Both the position numbers and the translations under genes were made by a program. From NCBI GenBank assembly GCA_046155505.1, contig JBJXFK010000278.1:1-26747 (forward strand): DNA of 26,747 nucleotides, written 5' to 3'. Source of the stretch: JBJXFK01 sp046155505 (GTDB lineage: Bacteria > Planctomycetota > Phycisphaerae > UBA1845 > Fen-1342). The notes beneath the pieces were generated by a model. The model did not search any database. It saw nothing but the letters and a program-made list of their open reading frames with translations, and was not told where the DNA came from. This document shows positions 23,901 through 26,747 of the stretch, one piece after another (position 1 is the stretch's first letter; each line of letters opens with the position of its first letter).

Positions 23901-24387
23901 CGATCTCGGCGGCGTGATCATCTGCGACTTCATTGACTTGCGGCGTGAGGAAAATCGCCGCGAGATCGAGCGGCGGCTGATCAAGAATCTCAAGCAGCAC
24001 AAGGAACGCGCCAAGGTGCTGCGGATGAGCCAGTTCGGCATCATCGAGATGACCCGGCAGCGGCAGCGCGGCAGCCTGACACGCAGCGTGTATCAGGATT
24101 GCCACCATTGCCGCGGCACGGGCTTGGTGAAGACCGCCGAGTCGGTCGCGCTCGACGTGATGCGTCTGATCACGCTGGCATCGACGCGCGAGCACATTCG
24201 CTCGATCGAGGTCGGCGTCTCGCCCGAGGTGTCGTATATGTTGCAAAACCGCAAGCGAGCGGCGATTCACGAGTTGGAGAATCGCTATCGCCGATCGATC
24301 GGGGTCAAGCCCGACCCGGCGGCGGGGCTGGATCAGGTGACGATTCAGTGCTTTGATCATCGCGGACGGTTGGTGCCGCATGCGTGA
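20938..24387 (+). CDS. ribonuclease E/G with very long low-complexity N-terminal extension
   Basis: RNase E/G cuts single-stranded RNA at 5'-monophosphate ends and drives mRNA decay and rRNA processing. From GTG 20938 (GAGAGG seven bases upstream, 1 bp after the DUF2344 stop) the protein is 1149 aa. The catalytic part starts near residue 641: EMIINVARGEECRIAVLEDG, an S1 domain at about 680-720 (VGNIYKGVVTNVEASIQAAF), DVNSGRF with Asp954, ICDFIDLRREEN with Asp997, and the Zn-link CHHCRGTG with Cys1055 and Cys1058. The first 640 residues are disordered-looking: Lys/Ala-rich start, ten RRDEP pentapeptides (about 131-207), glycine/arginine blocks (about 240-360 and 550-590) and an acidic tract (about 460-510). 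E. coli RNase E carries its scaffold at the C-terminus; here the order is reversed. Ends at a TAGCGAG repeat and terminator. Confidence 0.95.
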   Translation: MAKKKAAAKKPAAKSVKKSTKASESVELKPKAEPSSAMKKGAPRGRKRGEADVAVAAPAIMSAPVADTPVAVQKSDKAIVFRFSSKATKPVPTPVAASASVMAAPVVSAPPPVQRFEPRPEPRNESRPEPRRDEPRHPEARRDEPRRDEPRRDEPRRDEPRRPDARRDEPRRDEPRRDEPRRDEPRRDGPRRDEPRRDDGPRRDQPQGRGSRPHGEEEFEPGDNIGNRAGFNTHEITADRDGFGRRKDRGGRFGRGGRGGFSRSGGGGFKRNGPDGGPRRDERGPATGGPGGRGGPGGPSGPGGANAGTPPRPPENRSSEARPPGDNRDGRPPEGDGERRGRRRRRRRGRGGRGGQDRGPGTDTRGEQRFDEREPIDPRDEIPRGDSAEALPTDSDLDRDIDTGDDAPLAGGEGFVDPNGERPLSPSQKRRLRRRRARERRTDDGPNGTQIGDVRDGDRTDRPLNETPFDDDADDADDRDLPGGTLADELDADVSIDDRAPVGDDDLDDDGDEFHDDGGDSVELGTATIAESEPDGGAIDEVERVDRADGDDRGRRGRGGRRGRGGRRDRGGRGGGAGGGGGGGGGPRRFFGESEDADSRVYGVHGEEEVFEVEPEQDAASGIGELDRAESVVGDARPVTGRKREMIINVARGEECRIAVLEDGRLEQIYLERASAESHVGNIYKGVVTNVEASIQAAFIDFGLGKNGFLHISDLHPMYFPGGEDRTENVGRKLPRKARPPIQKCLRRGQELIVQITKEGIGTKGPTLTTYLSVPGRFLVMMPGMGQLGVSRKIEDEETRRRVKSVLNELELPDDIGFIARTAAEGRSKKELQADLNYLTRLWRVVEKRAASEPAPCEIYRDSDLVIRTIRDVYTTDVQRILIDDADVSGRAREFLGIFSETAAEIIVHYDAAEPIFHRFGIEAELERLHSRHVPLRSGGSLVIDQTEALVAIDVNSGRFRAEDDAESTAFRMNMEAADEIPRQLRLRDLGGVIICDFIDLRREENRREIERRLIKNLKQHKERAKVLRMSQFGIIEMTRQRQRGSLTRSVYQDCHHCRGTGLVKTAESVALDVMRLITLASTREHIRSIEVGVSPEVSYMLQNRKRAAIHELENRYRRSIGVKPDPAAGLDQVTIQCFDHRGRLVPHA
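21328..21558 (+). repeat. in-gene 15-bp tandem repeat encoding RRDEP units
   Basis: Within the RNase E/G gene, codons for RRDEP recur ten times exactly, in runs of four and four broken by RRPDA and flanked by variants RHPEA, RRDGP, RRDDGP and RRDQP. Codons differ from unit to unit at third positions, so protein-level selection or age, not recent DNA duplication alone, shapes the tract. Confidence 0.85.
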
Positions 24388-24420
24388 GTAGCGAGTAGCG
24401 AGTAACGAATAGCGAGTTGA
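24385..24420 (+). repeat. TAGCGAG heptamer array at a stop codon, copy 2
   Basis: The first three bases are the TGA stop of the RNase E/G gene, then G, four heptamers (TAGCGAG, TAGCGAG, TAACGAA, TAGCGAG) and TTGA. It matches the reverse complement of 7815-7850 at 33 of 36 positions. Stop codons occur at offsets 4, 11, 18 and 25, covering all three frames. Confidence 0.8.
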
Positions 24421-24431
24421 AGATTCGCGGA

Positions 24432-24470
24432 CGCGGGGTGCTCGGAATGGGCATCCCGCGTTTGTTTTGT
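24432..24470 (+). terminator. intrinsic terminator of the hpf-pts-rne cluster
   Basis: The arms CGCGGGGTGC (24432-24441) and GCATCCCGCG (24451-24460) form a 10-bp stem with one G-T wobble and a 9-base loop, followed directly by TTTGTTTTGT. This is the only structure in the window with both a strong stem and a T-rich tail. Confidence 0.8.
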
Positions 24471-24635
24471 GCGGCATTGTCTTGGCCGTCTGGCATTCGT
24501 GTTCGCCGGAACTTGTGGCCTGCAGCGCAACCGAGCGTCGGCGGTCGGCTCGAGAACCTACTTTTGTGTTGGACTCGTCGGCAATGCCGAGATTTCTTCG
24601 CGTCCCTCTGACGCGACGCCACGCCCGACCGCGAT

Positions 24636-25700
24636 TTACCTCAGTCGACAGGTCGCCACCGGCACCACTCGCCCAGCGTGCGTTCCACACGAATCGCATG
24701 CATCATACAGGTATGAGTGAGCGAATTGCGCGTTCGGAACCAAGATTCGCGAAGCAAGTGTTGCTAAGCGAATGTGGTATATAGGAGCCATCCGCGTTGG
24801 CCCCATGAAAAGCGTCACCATAGCAACGGCGGTACCTGCCGATTCGTCAGCCGCCACAACGTGTGTCCAGATCCCGGGCAATGCGGTCTGACCGTCGCGC
24901 ATTTGTCCAAATGGTAACGCGAAACGCGCACCTCGTGCATCGTACAGGGGCTTGTGATCGCCACCGGTGCGAATGAAGTTGCGTACTGCGCCAAACTCTG
25001 GTTCAGTGCCTTGCACGCCGCGTTTTGTGTGAAGCAGATAGTAGTGGAAGGCGATCTTTGCAACGGCCCGGTAGTAGTCTACATGAAAGACAAACGAGAT
25101 TCGTCCCGCAACGCGATGTACACCGCGATCAAGGCTACACCTTTCCTCGACCGACACGCTCGGCCATATTTCCTGCATTAGTGCCACGTAATGCGGCCAG
25201 TTCTTCTCGTCCGCGTGAAGAAATGTACGTTCCGATGGCTCATATCCGCACTCGGCAATTCGTCTCTTCAGGTTAAGAACTGTCATCTCGGGGCGCAGCT
25301 CAAGGTGGTACTCGCCCTTCTGGCGATCGATGATGACAAGTTGATCGATCATCTGAGTATCATCCGGGTTCACCTCAGATGCACGAACCATCTCAAGGTG
25401 GTCCTCGTGTTTGATTGTGAACTTTGGCGGCGGCATGCCGCTCGCCCCGCGCCAAGAACCACCACGATTGTGTCGTTTCCTTGCAGGCCGAGCCAAGCGT
25501 AAGGCGTGGGCTTCGGGCGCGCATCGCAGAAGTTGCTCCTCGCACTTCCCGATAGCACTGTTGCACTCGCGGCAAATCCGGCGAAAGACGAACTCGCCTT
25601 CAAATCGACCAAGCGCGGCGGGCATGACATGGTCACCCTGCCCGCGCTGGCCGTCGAATAGGGCACCGCAGTAAATGCACCGAGTATTTGCGCTCGCCAT
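24636..25700 (-). CDS. HNH endonuclease-like protein
   Basis: The 354 aa product has an N-terminal HNH domain: CIYC (Cys8, Cys11), GDHVMPAALGRFEG with the catalytic Asp23-His24 pair, and CRECNSAIG (Cys43, Cys46, Asn47), which fit the HNH_5-like zinc-stabilised fold. The remaining 300 residues match nothing I recognise; they are predicted mixed alpha/beta and end with a second cysteine pair (CDSC). HNH proteins nick or cleave nucleic acid in many settings (defence, mobile elements, repair). Two 60-base lines I counted gave 60% and 52% GC, lower than the neighbouring RNase gene, so it may have been acquired. It stands alone and converges with the RNase E/G gene, separated by the terminator. No methylase, toxin or recombinase lies beside it. 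Confidence 0.8.
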   Translation of the reverse strand: MASANTRCIYCGALFDGQRGQGDHVMPAALGRFEGEFVFRRICRECNSAIGKCEEQLLRCAPEAHALRLARPARKRHNRGGSWRGASGMPPPKFTIKHEDHLEMVRASEVNPDDTQMIDQLVIIDRQKGEYHLELRPEMTVLNLKRRIAECGYEPSERTFLHADEKNWPHYVALMQEIWPSVSVEERCSLDRGVHRVAGRISFVFHVDYYRAVAKIAFHYYLLHTKRGVQGTEPEFGAVRNFIRTGGDHKPLYDARGARFALPFGQMRDGQTALPGIWTHVVAADESAGTAVAMVTLFMGPTRMAPIYHIRLATLASRILVPNAQFAHSYLYDACDSCGTHAGRVVPVATCRLR

Positions 25701-25824
25701 GATTCCACTCTACCTTATGCGGGATTGTACAGGGGTGTCCGATGCACGGAGCGAGGCGCGGCGAGCTCGCAGCGAAGTGCTATGAGGTTGAGAGATTCAG
25801 CGAGACGGCTGCCTCGCGGAGGCT

Positions 25825-25891
25825 GTAGGGGCGCAAACTACGCCGACTTTGCCTCGCCCAACTCGATTGGACGCAGTGGCGCGCCCCCTAC
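25825..25891 (-). repeat. long-spaced inverted repeat after the epimerase gene
   Basis: GTAGGGGCGC (25825-25834) pairs with GCGCCCCCTAC (25881-25891) with a one-base bulge and about 46 bases between. It begins some 10 bases after the epimerase stop on the minus strand. There is no T-run; it could form a hairpin protecting the transcript end. Confidence 0.5.
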
Positions 25892-25901
25892 GTTGGTAGT
25901 T

Positions 25902-26651
25902 TCAATTTGCAAGTCTGTCGGCCCAATCTTGCGGCTCATACCCCAGCACTTCGTGTGCGTGTTTCCAATCGCGCACGCCGCGTGTGCTGTTTGAGACGGC
26001 GTTGAAGATGTCGAAACGCAGCGTCGGCGGGGCGTCGATGCACCGTTCGATGATCTGCGCCAGGTCGCGCTGGCTGCACCAGCCGGCGGCCATCGCACTC
26101 GTGGTCGGGCGATCCTCCGGCGTGACGGCGGCGATGCGTAGGCAGATGATCGAGAGAGCAAACGTCTGCGAATAGTCCCACGCCAGCGCTTCGCCCCAGA
26201 CTTTGGTGCAGCCATAAATGCCGGTGGGGCGGGGCAGCGACTCGTGCGAGAGACGCGGAGTGTCGGGGGCCAATTCTGGCGATCGCGCTTCGACCACAGC
26301 CTTGTACGGCTCCTCACGCTGCCAACCGGCGATGACCGCGCCGCTGCTGGCGTACACGATGCGTTTCACGCCGGCCTCGCGGGCGGCTTCGAAGACGTTG
26401 TACACGCCGACGATGTTGGTGCGCAGCAGGTCGTTCCATTCATACCCGCGGTAGCCGGCGAGGTGAACGACGACATCCTGCCCGACGAACGCGGGGCGGA
26501 TTGCGTCGAGGTCGGCGATGTCGGCTTGAATCGTTCGCACGCCAGGCACATCGCGGAGGTTGAGCGCCGTCAGTGTGTAGCGCTGCGCAAGTCGCTCGCG
26601 AATCGCGCTGCCAACGAGTCCGCTGAGTCCTGTTACCAGCACGTTGTTCAT
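25902..26651 (-). CDS. NAD-dependent epimerase/dehydratase (extended SDR)
   Basis: The 249 aa protein has a Rossmann NAD(P) site VTGLSGLVGSAIRERL (GxxGxxG), a conserved ADLDAIRPAF / VVHLAG pair, YASSGAV with the catalytic Ser, and YGCTKVWGEALAWDY with the Tyr-x-x-x-Lys pair, as in extended short-chain dehydrogenases acting on nucleotide sugars. It is shorter than typical sugar epimerases (about 310 aa), so the substrate domain is reduced, as in uronate dehydrogenase-like proteins. I chose ATG 26651 over TTG 26669; CAGGA lies upstream of the ATG and the nucleotide-binding strand then starts at residue 4. No sugar-pathway genes are beside it within the window. Confidence 0.88.
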   Translation of the reverse strand: MNNVLVTGLSGLVGSAIRERLAQRYTLTALNLRDVPGVRTIQADIADLDAIRPAFVGQDVVVHLAGYRGYEWNDLLRTNIVGVYNVFEAAREAGVKRIVYASSGAVIAGWQREEPYKAVVEARSPELAPDTPRLSHESLPRPTGIYGCTKVWGEALAWDYSQTFALSIICLRIAAVTPEDRPTTSAMAAGWCSQRDLAQIIERCIDAPPTLRFDIFNAVSNSTRGVRDWKHAHEVLGYEPQDWADRLAN

Positions 26652-26716
26652 GCGAGCGGCGTCCTGCAAAGTCAGTAATCACGCGGACGGGGCACTCGAC
26701 GGGGAGCATCGGCCTC

Positions 26717-26747
26717 CGGCCGGTGAGAAGAATTTTCGCACCGGCCG
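26717..26747. repeat. perfect hairpin at window end
   Basis: Nine-base arms CGGCCGGTG (26717-26725) and CACCGGCCG (26739-26747) flank a 13-base loop in which GAAG and TTTC can extend the pairing. It lies just upstream of the epimerase gene and is cut by the window edge, so its role as terminator of a neighbouring gene or as an extragenic palindrome cannot be told. Confidence 0.55.

Noticed and set aside
21259..24699. A 1146-residue open frame on the minus strand opposite the RNase E/G gene
   Set aside because: It has no domain motif; it is the complement of a high-GC gene, and its start region translates the TAGCGAG repeat into the artefactual ATRYS-type string.

Overview
The window is about 26.7 kb of GC-rich chromosomal DNA, densely coded and with no sign of plasmid, phage or insertion-sequence structure. 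It most resembles a member of the Planctomycetota, possibly the Phycisphaerae. The reasons are the order hpf, ptsN, ptsH, ptsI, DUF2344 gene, RNase E/G gene; an ABC ATPase fused to a DUF4190-like membrane tail; an FHA-GAF-SpoIIE phosphatase; and many short GC-rich intergenic repeats. This placement comes from gene content by eye and was not tested by any search.

Layout. A LacI-type repressor (440-1432, +) faces a minus-strand block. Read in the direction of transcription, that block is a large unknown membrane protein (6384-4603), adenylylsulfate kinase cysC (4415-3795), an HTH/S24-like regulator overlapping cysC by 4 bp, and aroA (2832-1528). Further minus-strand genes follow: a macro-domain protein, a GNAT acetyltransferase, an FHA-GAF-SpoIIE phosphatase, a 65-residue putative lipoprotein, a small three-helix membrane protein, a SIMPL-domain secreted protein and a Maf pyrophosphatase. 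Maf is divergent from a plus-strand pair, type III pantothenate kinase coaX and a short MnmE-like GTPase (GTGA overlap), followed by a CNNM/CorC-type membrane protein. That gene meets the ABC-DUF4190 gene tail to tail with 7 bp between them.

The right half holds the most coherent module, all on the plus strand from 17136 to 24387: hibernation factor hpf, EIIA-Ntr ptsN, HPr, Enzyme I, the DUF2344 protein and RNase E/G. The last three genes are spaced 0 and 1 bp apart, and a good intrinsic terminator lies at 24432-24470. No sugar permease (EIIB/EIIC) is present, so the PTS here looks regulatory. It is physically coupled to ribosome hibernation and RNA decay. The RNase E/G has a roughly 640-residue low-complexity N-terminal extension with ten exact RRDEP pentapeptides, arginine/glycine blocks and acidic blocks. 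The window closes with a lower-GC HNH nuclease gene and an NAD-dependent epimerase, both on the minus strand.

I did not find a clear-cut new defence or mobile system. The observations I rate highest are the RNase E/G extension and its coupling to the PTS; an S24-like regulator in which arginine appears to replace the catalytic lysine, placed between cysC and aroA; a reduced MnmE-like GTPase; and TAGCGAG heptamer arrays that sit directly on the stop codons of two unrelated genes and carry stops in all three frames.
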